Assembly (NCBI GenBank): GCA_001899315.1
Contig: MOYA01000001.1
Coordinates: 2,558,529-2,622,528 of the forward strand
Source: Candidatus Obscuribacter phosphatis
GTDB lineage: Bacteria; Cyanobacteriota; Vampirovibrionia; Obscuribacterales; Obscuribacteraceae
Direction: 5' to 3'
Length of the DNA: 64,000 bases
In this document: in pieces, positions 43,107 to 53,449 of the stretch
How positions within the stretch are numbered: position 1 is the first letter of the stretch
Layout of the letters: each line of letters starts with the position of its first letter
Program-made: the position numbers and the translations under genes
The notes under the pieces: model-generated
The model's database searches: none
What the model saw: only the letters and a program-made list of their open reading frames with translations
What the model was told of the DNA's origin: nothing

Positions 43107-43661
43107 ACCTCGCTCTCGGCAGAACCGAGCCTTACTGAGGCCACTTGCCTGTCAGCTTGAAAGTACTTTTCTCCAATGCTTCTCTTTCTCTAACTCTCTC
43201 TTGCTAGTTGACACTGTGCTGACTGCTCCGAATTGCTAAGCCGCAAGTCTAAGCACTGAGCCATGCCACTGAGCGGGTGTAGTCCCTGCAACGCTCTCCC
43301 ACAAGGTAATAGTGGCGACTGAGCGCTTCAATTTCTCGCTGGCCAAGCCCTTGAAGGGTTGAATTGTCCAAAATAATAGAGCTGCCTTCAATGCCCGTAC
43401 GGCCTGCGACCTTTTTGGTTTCAGCGAATTAACTCACGATAGGTTTGCTTCATCAAGGACCGGTGCTCCGACAAAGGCACCGATGCCATAGACCTAATCC
43501 AGCATAGGTCAAATGGTAAAGCTGGGCAAGCTTTGCCTGGCTACCCCATAATAAGCAGCCCAATTATTGGTTCCATTCGACTGTCGAGGCTGTACGCTTG
43601 ACGTATGCACGGCATATACGCTATATTGAGTGCATGAAACTTCAATGAGAATTCAGGCATT
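43107..43661. other. Non-coding region with AbiE promoter
   Basis: About 550 bases without a supported gene, between the IS66 remnant and the AbiE pair. GACCTA...TAGGTC (43491-43510) is a short inverted repeat. The right end contains the probable promoter of the toxin-antitoxin operon. Confidence 0.5.
43598..43627 (+). promoter_or_regulatory. Probable sigma-70-type promoter of abiE operon
   Basis: TTGACG (43598-43603) and TATATT (43622-43627) are separated by 18 bases, and lie 34 bases upstream of the antitoxin ATG. AbiEi-type antitoxins bind inverted repeats at their own promoters, so autoregulation is expected from the family. Confidence 0.6.
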
Positions 43662-44264
43662 ATGCACGCCCTCGCTACACCGACAAAACCTACTGGCGCG
43701 GCTCTTCTGTCTCGTCGGCTTCGAGCAGGCGGAGTATACCGGCGTGAAGATCTTGCTCCGGACTCTAATGCTGTTGACCGTCATTTGAAACAGCTACAAG
43801 AAACAGGCCGGCTCAAAAAGCTATCTCAAGGACTCTACTACGTGCCTCGACAGTCGGCCTATGGCGCGTTGCCGCCAGATGACAGAGAACTCGTTGCTGC
43901 ATTTCTGCGTGATGACAATTTCTTGCTGCTTTCACCGGCCAGCTACAACACACTTGAGCTAGGCGGCACGCAACTCTACAACCGTACCGTTGTCTACAAT
44001 CACAAGCGACACGGACGGTTTACTTTCGGAAACCGGACATTCGATTTTCGAATGAAGCCGCGATTTCCGCGCAGACTTTCCCATGAGTTCCTCATTGTTG
44101 ATTTACTCAACAATCTGGATGAACTTGCAGAAGAGCGCGAAGATCTCTTGCGTAATGCTCAGCTTAAAGCTCCGACATTGGACCGCCGCAAGCTAATGCA
44201 AGCAGCATCAAATTTCGGAACTGTAGCGACAAAGCAATTGGTCAAGAAGTGGCTTGATGTCTGA
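43662..44264 (+). CDS. AbiEi-type antitoxin/transcriptional regulator
   Basis: The 200-aa protein has the AbiEi layout: an N-terminal winged-helix (GAALLSRRLRAGGVYRREDL and HLKQLQETGRLKKLSQGLYY) and a C-terminal domain (LVAAFLRDDNFLLLSPASYN, FLIVDLLNNLDEL). In AbiE systems it represses its operon and counteracts the nucleotidyltransferase toxin. It overlaps the toxin gene by 8 bases. Confidence 0.85.
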   Translation: MHALATPTKPTGAALLSRRLRAGGVYRREDLAPDSNAVDRHLKQLQETGRLKKLSQGLYYVPRQSAYGALPPDDRELVAAFLRDDNFLLLSPASYNTLELGGTQLYNRTVVYNHKRHGRFTFGNRTFDFRMKPRFPRRLSHEFLIVDLLNNLDELAEEREDLLRNAQLKAPTLDRRKLMQAASNFGTVATKQLVKKWLDV

Positions 44265-45198
44265 ATACTTGCATAAGAGAGCAGATTTTGCAGCTCTGCT
44301 GAATCTCATTGCGAGCAGAGATGGCATCACGCCTACCTTGGTCGAAAAAGATTACTGGATCATGCACAGCCTTCACGGGCTCAAGCAACAAGGATTTCAA
44401 TTCGAATTGAAGGGCGGCACCTCACTGTCCAAAGGGTTTGGAATCATCAAACGGTTTTCAGAAGATATAGACATCCGCTTTGAACCTCCTGCGGAGATGG
44501 AGGTAAAAACTGGAAAGAATCACGATAAGGAGATTCATATTGAATCCCGCAGGAAATTTTACGACTGGCTCGCCGGTGAAATTGACATTGCGGATGTCAC
44601 AGCTTCACGTGCCACCGAATATGACGATGAGCGCCTGCGAAATGGTGGCATACGCCTCAGTTATGAAACCAAGACCGCAGAACTTAAGGGAGTAAAGCCA
44701 GGTATCCTACTTGAAGTCGGCTTCGATGACACCGCGCCAAACACCTCTGTGGACATTTCATCTTGGGCTTTGGAAACGGCTCGCACAAATAAGGTTGATG
44801 TCATCGATAACCGGGCGATTGCCGTTCTCTGCTACAACCCCGAATACACATTCGTTGAGAAATTGCAGACAATCTCTACCAAATTCCGTCAATTCCGATC
44901 TTCTGGCAAAATGCCCTCCAATTTTCTCCGACACTACAACGATGTTCATTCGTTGCTGGACGTTGAGGCTGTGCAGCGCTTCATCGGCACCGAACAATAT
45001 GAACTACGAAAGAAACAACGCTTTCCAAGCCAAGACGAATTGCGCATATCCAAGAATCCGGCATTCCTCTTCGAAAACCCTGAGGAATACAAGCAATTCG
45101 AGAGGGAGTATAAGGGAACTGAAGCTCTTTACTATGCTGGACAACCGTCCCTTGCTGACATTGCAGCAAAGATCAAACAACACATCGACAAGCTGTAG
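44257..45198 (+). CDS. AbiEii/AbiGii-type nucleotidyltransferase toxin
   Basis: The 313-aa product carries the nucleotidyltransferase signature KGGTSLSKGFGIIKRFSEDI then DIRF (GGTS followed by D-x-D) near residue 50, plus YTFVEKLQTISTKFR and HYNDVHSLLD typical of AbiEii proteins. Known members transfer nucleotides to tRNA or other acceptors and stop growth, which limits phage. ATG 44257 is chosen over TTG 44254. Confidence 0.93.
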   Translation: MSEYLHKRADFAALLNLIASRDGITPTLVEKDYWIMHSLHGLKQQGFQFELKGGTSLSKGFGIIKRFSEDIDIRFEPPAEMEVKTGKNHDKEIHIESRRKFYDWLAGEIDIADVTASRATEYDDERLRNGGIRLSYETKTAELKGVKPGILLEVGFDDTAPNTSVDISSWALETARTNKVDVIDNRAIAVLCYNPEYTFVEKLQTISTKFRQFRSSGKMPSNFLRHYNDVHSLLDVEAVQRFIGTEQYELRKKQRFPSQDELRISKNPAFLFENPEEYKQFEREYKGTEALYYAGQPSLADIAAKIKQHIDKL

Positions 45199-45229
45199 TG
45201 CGACAGCTAGACGCGAGGAATTGCAGCGA

Positions 45230-45508
45230 ATGACCTTGATTTATGCTCGCTTGTCCAACGTATGCACCGTGCACGCGACAGATTCATTACTCACTAGATT
45301 AACTCCCGAGGGACAGCGTGAGGCAATCCCGGAAAGGCGTCCCAAGATCATCGCCATACCCCGATTTCTGGGAGCAATGCCGTGGTGGGCAGCGACACAG
45401 CGGCCTATGATACGCGGCGGCTGGGATGCAATCGACTGGTTAATCGAACGTGCAGCCGAAGCGAAGAAACCGAGCTTTCTGCGGACAACCCCTCTTTGGC
45501 AACATTGA
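45230..45508 (+). CDS. Possible small protein between AbiE and Wadjet
   Basis: A 92-codon open frame (MTLIYARLSNVCTVHATDSL and on) in the 480-base gap. It has Trp- and Arg-rich segments (GAMPWWAATQRPMIRGGWDA) and no recognised domain. Its start has only a weak AGCGA-like site. It could be a gene remnant. Confidence 0.25.
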   Translation: MTLIYARLSNVCTVHATDSLLTRLTPEGQREAIPERRPKIIAIPRFLGAMPWWAATQRPMIRGGWDAIDWLIERAAEAKKPSFLRTTPLWQH

Positions 45509-45679
45509 TTGAGACAGATTCCGCTGCGCGCCGTCAGCGCCAAGGTTACCCATGTCTCGTTGTAGAATCACGCCATTAGAGACCGCTACAATATAAGTAA
45601 TAGTTTATAGAATCATCAAAAAACGCAGCTGCAGGACGAAAGAGGGGTTGCTAAGATATATTTCGAATATCGCCCCGGT

Positions 45680-47155
45680 ATGTCTATGAAAGTAGCCCGC
45701 CAAATTGCCGTCTATGAACGTCTGCGTGACAAGCCTCTCTGGAGCCTGCTTGCATCTCGCAATGCTCCTATTATCTTGGCCTTGCTGCAGGCTCATTTAC
45801 TAGACAACGAGAGGCGTGTTCCGCAATCCATTCTGTATGAGCGAATTGAACGAGAGCTTGAAGAACTTCGCGCTGCGGGCGTTGACGTGCCACAGCGCGC
45901 GCAGGCTTATGTAGCCGATTGGCTCTCAGCCGGCTACCTAGAGCGGTACTTTCCCGTAGGCGCCACAGAAGAAGAATACGAAATTTCCGCAGCCGCAGCG
46001 CAAGCAATTAGATTCTTAGAAAGTAGTATCGACAGGCGAGCGACAGCAACAGAAAGTCGTTTATCTGCGGTCATTCAACAACTAGTGAGACTTATAGAAG
46101 AGACAGACAGAAATAAGAGCTCTCGTATCTCAACACTGCTGCAAGAACGAGACCGCATCGACAAAGAAATCGCACGCGTTGAAGGCGGTGATATCCACGT
46201 CCTCAATGACCTTCAAGCCCTAGAAAGGGTTAGAGAAGTGATCACGTTGACGAAGGAACTGGTGGCTGACTTCAGACGTGTAAGAGATGAGTTCGATATA
46301 CTGAATCGCAGCTTGCGCGAGAAGCTTCTCGAAGAGACCGATAGTCGAGGCGACGTACTCGAAGCTCTATTTGCTGGTGTCGATCTCATCGGAGAGAGTA
46401 ACGCCGGACGAACCTTCGCTGCCTTCTGGCGACTATTGACAGATCCTCAGCAGAATCAAGTATTTGAAGACGCCCTCGAAACCCTTGCCGAACGAGAGTT
46501 CTTCAAGAGACTGACACCCGATGAACGTCAATTTCTGCGCCGTATGACACGAACCCTCTTGGAACACGGCGGCATTGTGCATGACGTTCTACAGAACTTC
46601 GCTCGAAGCCTCAAGGCCTTCGTGCAAAGTCGTGAATATTTAGAGCAACGAAGAATAAACCAATTGTTGAATGAAGCCCAACTCGCTGCGCTCAATCTCA
46701 AAGACGTCCTAGGACTCACAGAGAAGCTTGAATACGATTTACCACTAACTAGCTGCCGCATCCGCAGCCTATCGCAGATGACCCTGCATGACCCATCTCT
46801 CGGGCTATCTGACACTACGATTTCCGATGCTCCACCGGCTGACATCAAGCTTGAGGCGATCAGCGAATTAGTCGCGCAGTCCGAGATCGATTTCCGCACT
46901 TTGAAAAGTAACATCCTCGCGTGTCTCTCTGATCACCAGGTGCAACAGGTATCGATTGGCGAAGTAATTAGAATTTATCCAGTTCTACAAGGCTTAGGCT
47001 CTGTCATTGGTTATATTTCGCTTGGGACTCGCCATGGCATTGTTGTCCCTGATCAGAATGAAAAGGTTGTTTGGGAGGGGGCTGATGGCGAACGGCGATC
47101 GGCAAGAATACCGATGATTTTCTTCCAAAGGGAAACGGTGAATGATCTTGGATAA
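45680..47155 (+). CDS. jetA: Wadjet subunit JetA (MukF-like kleisin)
   Basis: The 491-aa protein matches DUF3375-type JetA of Wadjet type I. It has an N-terminal winged-helix region (LWSLLASRNAPIILALLQAH and LDNERRVPQSILYERIEREL), a long helical middle with coiled coil (around 130-230), and a C-terminal winged-helix. JetA is the kleisin-like subunit that links JetC ATPase heads. It overlaps jetB by 14 bases. Wadjet loads on and cleaves small circular DNA such as plasmids. Confidence 0.92.
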   Translation: MSMKVARQIAVYERLRDKPLWSLLASRNAPIILALLQAHLLDNERRVPQSILYERIERELEELRAAGVDVPQRAQAYVADWLSAGYLERYFPVGATEEEYEISAAAAQAIRFLESSIDRRATATESRLSAVIQQLVRLIEETDRNKSSRISTLLQERDRIDKEIARVEGGDIHVLNDLQALERVREVITLTKELVADFRRVRDEFDILNRSLREKLLEETDSRGDVLEALFAGVDLIGESNAGRTFAAFWRLLTDPQQNQVFEDALETLAEREFFKRLTPDERQFLRRMTRTLLEHGGIVHDVLQNFARSLKAFVQSREYLEQRRINQLLNEAQLAALNLKDVLGLTEKLEYDLPLTSCRIRSLSQMTLHDPSLGLSDTTISDAPPADIKLEAISELVAQSEIDFRTLKSNILACLSDHQVQQVSIGEVIRIYPVLQGLGSVIGYISLGTRHGIVVPDQNEKVVWEGADGERRSARIPMIFFQRETVNDLG

Positions 47156-47891
47156 CGATGCTTCAGATTTGAGCCAAATGGATTGCAATTCGTACTCGCT
47201 CGGAAATGAGGATCAACCGGAGGGTGCAAATGCTTTATTCTTTGGTGACACTGGTGCTCTACCATTGGATACACGCCGAACAATGATGCATTTGCTCGCG
47301 GGACCATTTGTCTCCGGTAAGAAACATTCAAAACTATGGACAGCTCTCATAAGAGATGAGCGAATCATTAAGAGTAGGCTTTCCGAGTTCTTTCTCGATA
47401 TCGTTATTGATCGCGAGCAGCAAGTAGCTTTCGTCAAACAGTTTGACAGTCAAGGAGTCGAAGTGCCGACTTTGTTACGCCGGTCTCAACTGACTTTCGT
47501 AGATTCGGTACTAATTCTCCATCTTCGCAGACGATTAACCGCTGCAGACGCACATGGAGAACGAGCGGTTGTGTCGGAGAGTGAACTAATCGATCATCTA
47601 TCAGTTTACGAACGCGCGGCAAGCACCGACCGCGCCGGCTTCATCAAACGCGTGAAGGCCTCTGTTGAGAAGTGCAAGAAGAATAACATTCTTCAGTTAA
47701 TTCGGGGGAGTAAAGATCGATTTGAGGTATCACCAACACTCAAACTACTCTTTTCTGCAGAGGAAATAGTCTCACTCACAAAACTGTACTCAGATATCGC
47801 CGCGGCTGAGGGACAACCACGGCAAAAATGCCACATCAAACAAAGTGAAGCTGATTACGGCGCAGAATTGGGTGAAGAAGATGACGACTGA
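47142..47891 (+). CDS. jetB: Wadjet subunit JetB (MukE-like)
   Basis: The 249-aa DUF4194-type protein has the features of JetB, a MukE-like winged-helix subunit. LPLDTRRTMMHLLAGPFVSG and HSKLWTALIRDERIIKSRL open the domain, followed by VPTLLRRSQLTFVDSVLILH and LRRRLTAADAHGE. It overlaps jetA and jetC at its ends, so the operon is translationally coupled. Confidence 0.9.
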   Translation: MILDNDASDLSQMDCNSYSLGNEDQPEGANALFFGDTGALPLDTRRTMMHLLAGPFVSGKKHSKLWTALIRDERIIKSRLSEFFLDIVIDREQQVAFVKQFDSQGVEVPTLLRRSQLTFVDSVLILHLRRRLTAADAHGERAVVSESELIDHLSVYERAASTDRAGFIKRVKASVEKCKKNNILQLIRGSKDRFEVSPTLKLLFSAEEIVSLTKLYSDIAAAEGQPRQKCHIKQSEADYGAELGEEDDD

Positions 47892-50800
47892 AGAAACCTC
47901 GGACTCAAAGATAGAAGTACCACCAAATCAGTTCCGCATGCGTCGACTTCAAGTGCTAAATTGGGGAACATTTTCTCAGTTACATGACATGCCCATCGCG
48001 GAAAAAGGTTTCCTAATTACGGGACCATCTGGAGCGGGAAAGTCTACACTGCTTGATGCGATTGCCGCGCTCCTAGTCCCACCAAAGTGGCACGACTTTA
48101 ACGCCGCAGCAAGGGAAGGAGACCGCGCCAGAAAGAATGATAGAAATCTTCTCAGCTACCTAAGAGGTGCCTATGCTGAGCAGAAAGACAGTGAATCAGG
48201 TGAATACGTAGTACGCTATCTAAGGGAAAACACAACACGCTCCGCACTTGCTTTGTCATATCGAAATACACTTGGACGAACTGTTACCATTGCACAATTC
48301 CTATACATCAAGGGCGCAAGCAATAATCCTCAAGATGTGAAACGACTTTATATGATTTTCGAACGCGAGTTCGACCTTAAGGAACTCGATGGAATCGACA
48401 TCGACATTCGTAAGATCAAGCATGCGTTTGATGGGCAGGCTCATATAAACGATGAGTTTAGACCTCATGCTGAGCGTTTTAGAAGGTTGTTAGGTATTGA
48501 ACATGAAATGGCTTTGCGCCTTCTTCAAAAAACGCAGTCAGCAAAGAATCTTGGCGATCTTAATCTATTTCTTCGTGAATTTATGCTAGATCCACCTGAT
48601 ACCTTCGAAGTCGCTGACCGCCTCGTAAAGGAATTTGGTGAACTTGATCAGGCTCACCAATCGGTAATAACGGCACGCCTGCAAATAGAGACGCTGAAAC
48701 CAGCGCGAGAGCTATTCGAAGAACGCAAAACCTTGAATGAGCAATACCTGGCTTTGTCGCGCCTGCAGCAAGACCTCGAAGCATTCACAGAACAGCTACG
48801 ATGCAAATTATTTAGTGAGCGAATTGCTGAGCTTAGCCTAAAGGTTCAGCAGACTCGCGCGGTCATCGAACAGAAGGAATCGGCAAAGCTTGCAGAAAAA
48901 GAAAAGCTTTCCGTACTAGAGCAGCTGCACCAAGAAAAGGGTGGAGGTCTTATCGAACGCCTAAAATACGATAGGGTTCAGTCAGAACAATCAAAAACAG
49001 AGAAGCTCTTGAAGCTCAGGCAGGTTCAACAGGCTTGCGGGGCTTTAGGATGGGAAACACCGGCATCTGCAGAGAGCTTCGTTGCCATGGTAACCGAAGC
49101 ACGCGGGCTCCTGTCAGATCTGCAATCTCGTGGTGACGCTATGCTTCAAAAGCTGCTAGACGTTCGAACTCTGAAGCGGGCATTGGAAGAGCGTCTTACA
49201 GAGTGTCGCCGTGAAGTTGAATCGTTAAGACGACAGCCATCCAATATTCCCTCACACATGCTCCGACTGAGAAAGCAGATTTGCACTGCGATATCCGTGC
49301 ATGAAGATTCACTTCCGTTTGTCGGTGAACTGCTTGAGGTGCGAGCGGAAGAATCAGAATGGCGCGGTGCAATTGAGCGTGTCTTGCACGGATTTGCTTT
49401 ATCAGTTCTTGTCGAAGACCGTCATTACAACGCATTGACCAACTACGTCAACTCCACCAATCTCGGCATGCGACTGGTTTACTACAAAACATCTTCAACG
49501 ACTAGTCGAACAGATCGAACTGCACCGCTAAACTCTCTTGTAAGCAAACTTACATTCAAAGGGCATGCATGCAGCCCATGGCTCAAATCTGACTTGATTG
49601 AGCGTTTCAATTTTGACTGTGTCTCATCCCCTCAAGCGCTACGCGCTTCGGAGAGACCGGCAGTAACAATTGAAGGTTTGATTAAGTCAAGCAAGGCTCG
49701 CCACGAAAAGGACGATCGCCGGGATATTAACGATAAGCGTTTCTGGGTTCTGGGCTTCGATAACAGAGCAAAATTGGCTATCTTCGAGGGAGAAGAGCAA
49801 CAGTTAACAGCACAGCTAAAGGCTAAAGATAATGAAATAGAATCTATAGAGTCTGAAAACAAGAAGCTGAGTGCCGACGGACTCCGTTGGCAAACATTAG
49901 CAAACCTGTCATGGAAGGACATTGATGCTACTCCTTCTATAGATAGAATTCGTGACCTGAACGAACAGATAAAGCTATTGGAGAGCACTAACTCTAATCT
50001 GCAGAGTTTAGGTGAACAGATGGAAAATAAACGGAAGAAAGTCCGCGAGATAGAGGATTACATTGCAGAACTTAGTGGCGAAGAACGTGAGCATAAGCGT
50101 GCGCTGGACAAATGCAATGCCGATCTTTCGGAGAAATTCGAGCAATGGGGACAAGCTGAAATTGCCAGCGAACATAGAGAGGAGCTAAAGCGCAGATTCG
50201 ACTGGGAGGCCAATACTGTCGGCTTGAATAACCTAGACAAAACCGGTCACAGAGTTGACAAGCTAATCGAAGAAGAGTTGAAAGAATTAACTGCCTCAAT
50301 GGCGCAACAAAAACAAAAGATTGAAACTACATTTGCAACATTCAAACGCGAGTGGTCGACAGAAAGCGCCAACATGGACGAAACACTTGCCAGCGCTGGT
50401 GACTACTTTCAGCTTCTAGTGCGCCTTGAGAACGATAATCTACCAAAGTACGAAGATAAATTCTTTGACTTACTTCACAACCAGAGTAACCAAAACTTAG
50501 CCGCCTTAAACACTCATATCACCAATGGTCGCAAGATGATTTATGAGCGGATGGAGATGGTGAACTTTAGTCTGAGCCGGGCTCCTTTCAATCCAGAGAC
50601 TTTCTTGCGTATCCACACCCAGGATCGCAACTTAGAGCAGGTAAGAGAGTTCAGACAGGAGATTTCCAATGCCTTAAGCCATGCGTGGTCCTCTGGTGAT
50701 CGGGAGCAGGCTGAAAGTAGGTTTAACGTCCTACGCAAACTTGTTAAGCGATTATCGAGTCAGGAGACTGAGGACAAGAATTGGAAAAAAATGGTCTTGG

Positions 50801-51258
50801 ATGTGCGCGAGCATGTCGAATTTGTTGGTCTTGAAATCGATGCGGATGGGTGCGAGATTGAAAGCTACAGAAGTGGCGCAGGAAAGTCTGGTGGACAAAG
50901 GCAAAAGCTTGCCACCACCTGTTTGGCTGCCGCGCTGAATTATCAATTGAGTCGAGATGAGGAACTAAAGCCCACATATGCAGCAATCGTCCTTGACGAA
51001 GCATTTGACAAAGCCGACAACGAGTTCACGGCTGCCGCGATGAATATTTTCAAGGAGTTCGGTTTTCAAATGATTGTTGCGACACCTTTAAAGTCAGTGA
51101 TGACCCTAGAGCCATTTATCGGCGGAGCTGCCTTTGTTGATATTCGTGATCGACGCGTTTCGATGCAGCTTCCACTCGAGTATGACAACATAGGCAAGCG
51201 CCTTAAACTCACTGAGGAAATGAGACGAGATGTCGAATCAGCGATTGCTACTTCCTGA
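47881..51258 (+). CDS. jetC: Wadjet subunit JetC (MukB-like SMC ATPase)
   Basis: This SMC-type motor has its Walker A at ITGPSGAGKSTLLDAIAAL (about 43-61). Two long coiled-coil regions flank a hinge near residues 470-590. The C-terminal head has YRSGAGKSGGQRQKLATTCL as signature and AAIVLDEAFDKADNEF as Walker B/D-loop. ATG 47881 lies at the end of jetB (overlap of 11 bases); a longer reading from 47845 lies fully inside jetB. About 1125 aa, in the usual JetC range. Confidence 0.94.
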   Translation: MTTEETSDSKIEVPPNQFRMRRLQVLNWGTFSQLHDMPIAEKGFLITGPSGAGKSTLLDAIAALLVPPKWHDFNAAAREGDRARKNDRNLLSYLRGAYAEQKDSESGEYVVRYLRENTTRSALALSYRNTLGRTVTIAQFLYIKGASNNPQDVKRLYMIFEREFDLKELDGIDIDIRKIKHAFDGQAHINDEFRPHAERFRRLLGIEHEMALRLLQKTQSAKNLGDLNLFLREFMLDPPDTFEVADRLVKEFGELDQAHQSVITARLQIETLKPARELFEERKTLNEQYLALSRLQQDLEAFTEQLRCKLFSERIAELSLKVQQTRAVIEQKESAKLAEKEKLSVLEQLHQEKGGGLIERLKYDRVQSEQSKTEKLLKLRQVQQACGALGWETPASAESFVAMVTEARGLLSDLQSRGDAMLQKLLDVRTLKRALEERLTECRREVESLRRQPSNIPSHMLRLRKQICTAISVHEDSLPFVGELLEVRAEESEWRGAIERVLHGFALSVLVEDRHYNALTNYVNSTNLGMRLVYYKTSSTTSRTDRTAPLNSLVSKLTFKGHACSPWLKSDLIERFNFDCVSSPQALRASERPAVTIEGLIKSSKARHEKDDRRDINDKRFWVLGFDNRAKLAIFEGEEQQLTAQLKAKDNEIESIESENKKLSADGLRWQTLANLSWKDIDATPSIDRIRDLNEQIKLLESTNSNLQSLGEQMENKRKKVREIEDYIAELSGEEREHKRALDKCNADLSEKFEQWGQAEIASEHREELKRRFDWEANTVGLNNLDKTGHRVDKLIEEELKELTASMAQQKQKIETTFATFKREWSTESANMDETLASAGDYFQLLVRLENDNLPKYEDKFFDLLHNQSNQNLAALNTHITNGRKMIYERMEMVNFSLSRAPFNPETFLRIHTQDRNLEQVREFRQEISNALSHAWSSGDREQAESRFNVLRKLVKRLSSQETEDKNWKKMVLDVREHVEFVGLEIDADGCEIESYRSGAGKSGGQRQKLATTCLAAALNYQLSRDEELKPTYAAIVLDEAFDKADNEFTAAAMNIFKEFGFQMIVATPLKSVMTLEPFIGGAAFVDIRDRRVSMQLPLEYDNIGKRLKLTEEMRRDVESAIATS

Positions 51259-52486
51259 AGGTGTAAAAGAGAAGCTAACGCGCCTCTATGCTAGCAAGCA
51301 TCAAAGCTGGCTTAGCAGCACTGACTCAAATGCTTGGCCCCTGCGCATCAAACTGGGAACACCCACTGAAAAAGAAGCAGCAGCCAACCCTTCAGCAGTC
51401 AAAGATTGGATTATAGCCTGGAGTTCTTGGCAAGGGACAGGCACTCTCTCGTGGAGCGACAAACGTTGGCACATTCTTGGCACTCAGAGTTTACCTCAAG
51501 AAATTTCGTTCACTGATGCGGCGCAAGTTGCTCTATTGATTGGAGAGCGCTCTCGATGGGAGAGAGCCAAGCAGAGATTTCTGGACTTAAGTGAAAAATG
51601 GCCTATTTTGCTTCACACGTTGCCACGCTTTTTCTATGCTCTAGCAGATTATTCAGACTCGGATATTGCAAGGCTTACGTCATTGCTGGAGTGGTTTGAA
51701 AAGAAAACTCCAGTCAATTTATATCCAAGACAGATACCAGTTTCTGGTGTTGACACAAAATGGCTGGAAAGACACTCCGGCATCATCACAAAACTACTGT
51801 CAGTAATCCAAGATAAAGATGAAGATAATCTATACAAACTTACTGGTCTAACTGTTCCTCCTCGACTGGTGCGTTTTAGAGTTTTAGATAGCGAGCTAAG
51901 AAACCACTTCTCAGGACTTTCCGACATAACCTGCCCAGTAGATGAATTTGCTCGACTTAACTTGCCTATCAGAAGAGCGTTCATTGTAGAAAACGACCAA
52001 ACCGCCCTCTGCTTTCGGGATCTTCCGGGTGCTATCGCCATATTCGGTCGGGGCTACTCTGTTGAAATTGTCGAAGCCGTGACATGGTTGCTTAAGATTA
52101 AATGCTACTACTGGGGTGATCTCGATACGCACGGATTCAACATCTTAAATTCCGCGAGATCACATTTGCCACAACTGGAGTCATTGCTGATGGACGAGGA
52201 AACGCTGACATTGCATAGGGACCTTTGGGTCATGGAAGAGAAACCCATTCTCGCCGCTAATCTAAGAACGTTATCGGTGGAGGAACAGAACCTTTATCTC
52301 GCACTAAGGGACAATACTTTTGGAACAAGAGTGAGGCTAGAACAAGAACGCATTAACTGGGAGTTTGCCTGGGATTGCATTTGTAAGGTATATCACAGCA
52401 GATCTCTATCTGGGAAACCAACTGCAATGCAAAGCACAACTCTTGAGGACAGTACTCAATTGAGAATTAAAGCTTCGAATTTGTAA
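51230..52486 (+). CDS. jetD: Wadjet subunit JetD (Toprim-like nuclease)
   Basis: The 418-aa product combines a DUF3322-like N-terminal region with a C-terminal DUF2220/Toprim-like domain. AFIVENDQTALCF supplies the glutamate and YYWGDLDTHGFNILN supplies the DxD of the Toprim-type active site, which in JetD cleaves DNA. It starts 29 bases before the jetC stop and ends the operon. Confidence 0.93.
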   Translation: MSNQRLLLPEGVKEKLTRLYASKHQSWLSSTDSNAWPLRIKLGTPTEKEAAANPSAVKDWIIAWSSWQGTGTLSWSDKRWHILGTQSLPQEISFTDAAQVALLIGERSRWERAKQRFLDLSEKWPILLHTLPRFFYALADYSDSDIARLTSLLEWFEKKTPVNLYPRQIPVSGVDTKWLERHSGIITKLLSVIQDKDEDNLYKLTGLTVPPRLVRFRVLDSELRNHFSGLSDITCPVDEFARLNLPIRRAFIVENDQTALCFRDLPGAIAIFGRGYSVEIVEAVTWLLKIKCYYWGDLDTHGFNILNSARSHLPQLESLLMDEETLTLHRDLWVMEEKPILAANLRTLSVEEQNLYLALRDNTFGTRVRLEQERINWEFAWDCICKVYHSRSLSGKPTAMQSTTLEDSTQLRIKASNL

Positions 52487-52682
52487 ACTACCTGTAATCA
52501 ATCACCTTGGCGCCTCTTTCAGTGCAATATTCGAGGACCCCAAGATGCGAAGACCAAAGAAGCGCCCATCACCCACCCGCACCAACATCGCAATCGAAAC
52601 CTATGCTAATCTAGAAACAGCGCTAATTTGAGAAAACTCAGCTTGCAAGCGCTTTATAAATTCAGCTAAAGCGAGGTAAAAA

Positions 52683-53291
52683 ATGAGTATTGTTTCGTGC
52701 GGTTATAAAGCTTCTCCCAAGCAAAATGCTGAAGAGGACTTCTTCCTTTTCACAGAAAACCTTGACCTGTTGCGAGCCAACGAAAAGACCATTCTGGAAT
52801 GCGCCGAATACTTCTTCTGTGATATTCCATTTTCTTTCTGCTCTTGGCCATATGTCGACGGCGATGGTCCCTTATGCCTAGGCTTTCTGCTGCTGGGCTG
52901 GAGAGGCAAACAATTAGTCGAGCCTTGCCCAGACTGCGCCGGGCACTGCCTCGTCACGTCCTTTGCCGGCTCGCCCTTATCTGGTGGCAATAGTTGGACA
53001 GGCTTTTGCAGCCATTGCAACAAGAAGCACCGTAAGAACAATTCTGCCCACATGCCATTCGTCGAAAGACTTCGCTTCATCGTCAATCAAAGAAAGCAAT
53101 ACCCGCAAACGATAACGCGCCTTGAAGAGTATGACGCCATGAAGTTCACCTTTGCCGGACACGGTCTTGAGCCAGCAAAGAAAGTGCGACCCGTCACGAT
53201 TGACCTCTATCAGCCTGTGCCTCTGGCTGAACTAATCAAAGAACTAAGGAATGGCACAATCAGACCAAAGAACCCGCCAAAAGCCAAATAG
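52683..53291 (+). CDS. Hypothetical protein with zinc-binding CxxC pairs
   Basis: The 202-aa soluble protein has an AGCGAGGT ribosome binding site. Two CxxC pairs, CPDCAGHC and FCSHCNKK (about 81 and 115), could bind one zinc ion. The N terminus is acidic and the C terminus basic and Pro/Lys-rich. Family not recognised. Confidence 0.55.
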   Translation: MSIVSCGYKASPKQNAEEDFFLFTENLDLLRANEKTILECAEYFFCDIPFSFCSWPYVDGDGPLCLGFLLLGWRGKQLVEPCPDCAGHCLVTSFAGSPLSGGNSWTGFCSHCNKKHRKNNSAHMPFVERLRFIVNQRKQYPQTITRLEEYDAMKFTFAGHGLEPAKKVRPVTIDLYQPVPLAELIKELRNGTIRPKNPPKAK

Positions 53292-53449
53292 GACTTAATT
53301 GGCAACATAACCGCCACAACTACAATCATTCTGCCTCAAAGAAAAAGAAAGCAGAACCGAACTCACATGCCTAGATGATTCAATACAGACTTGCAGAACT
53401 CTGCGCGCACTATCTGAGGTCTGAATATTAAGTCGCCACTTCATTCGAA

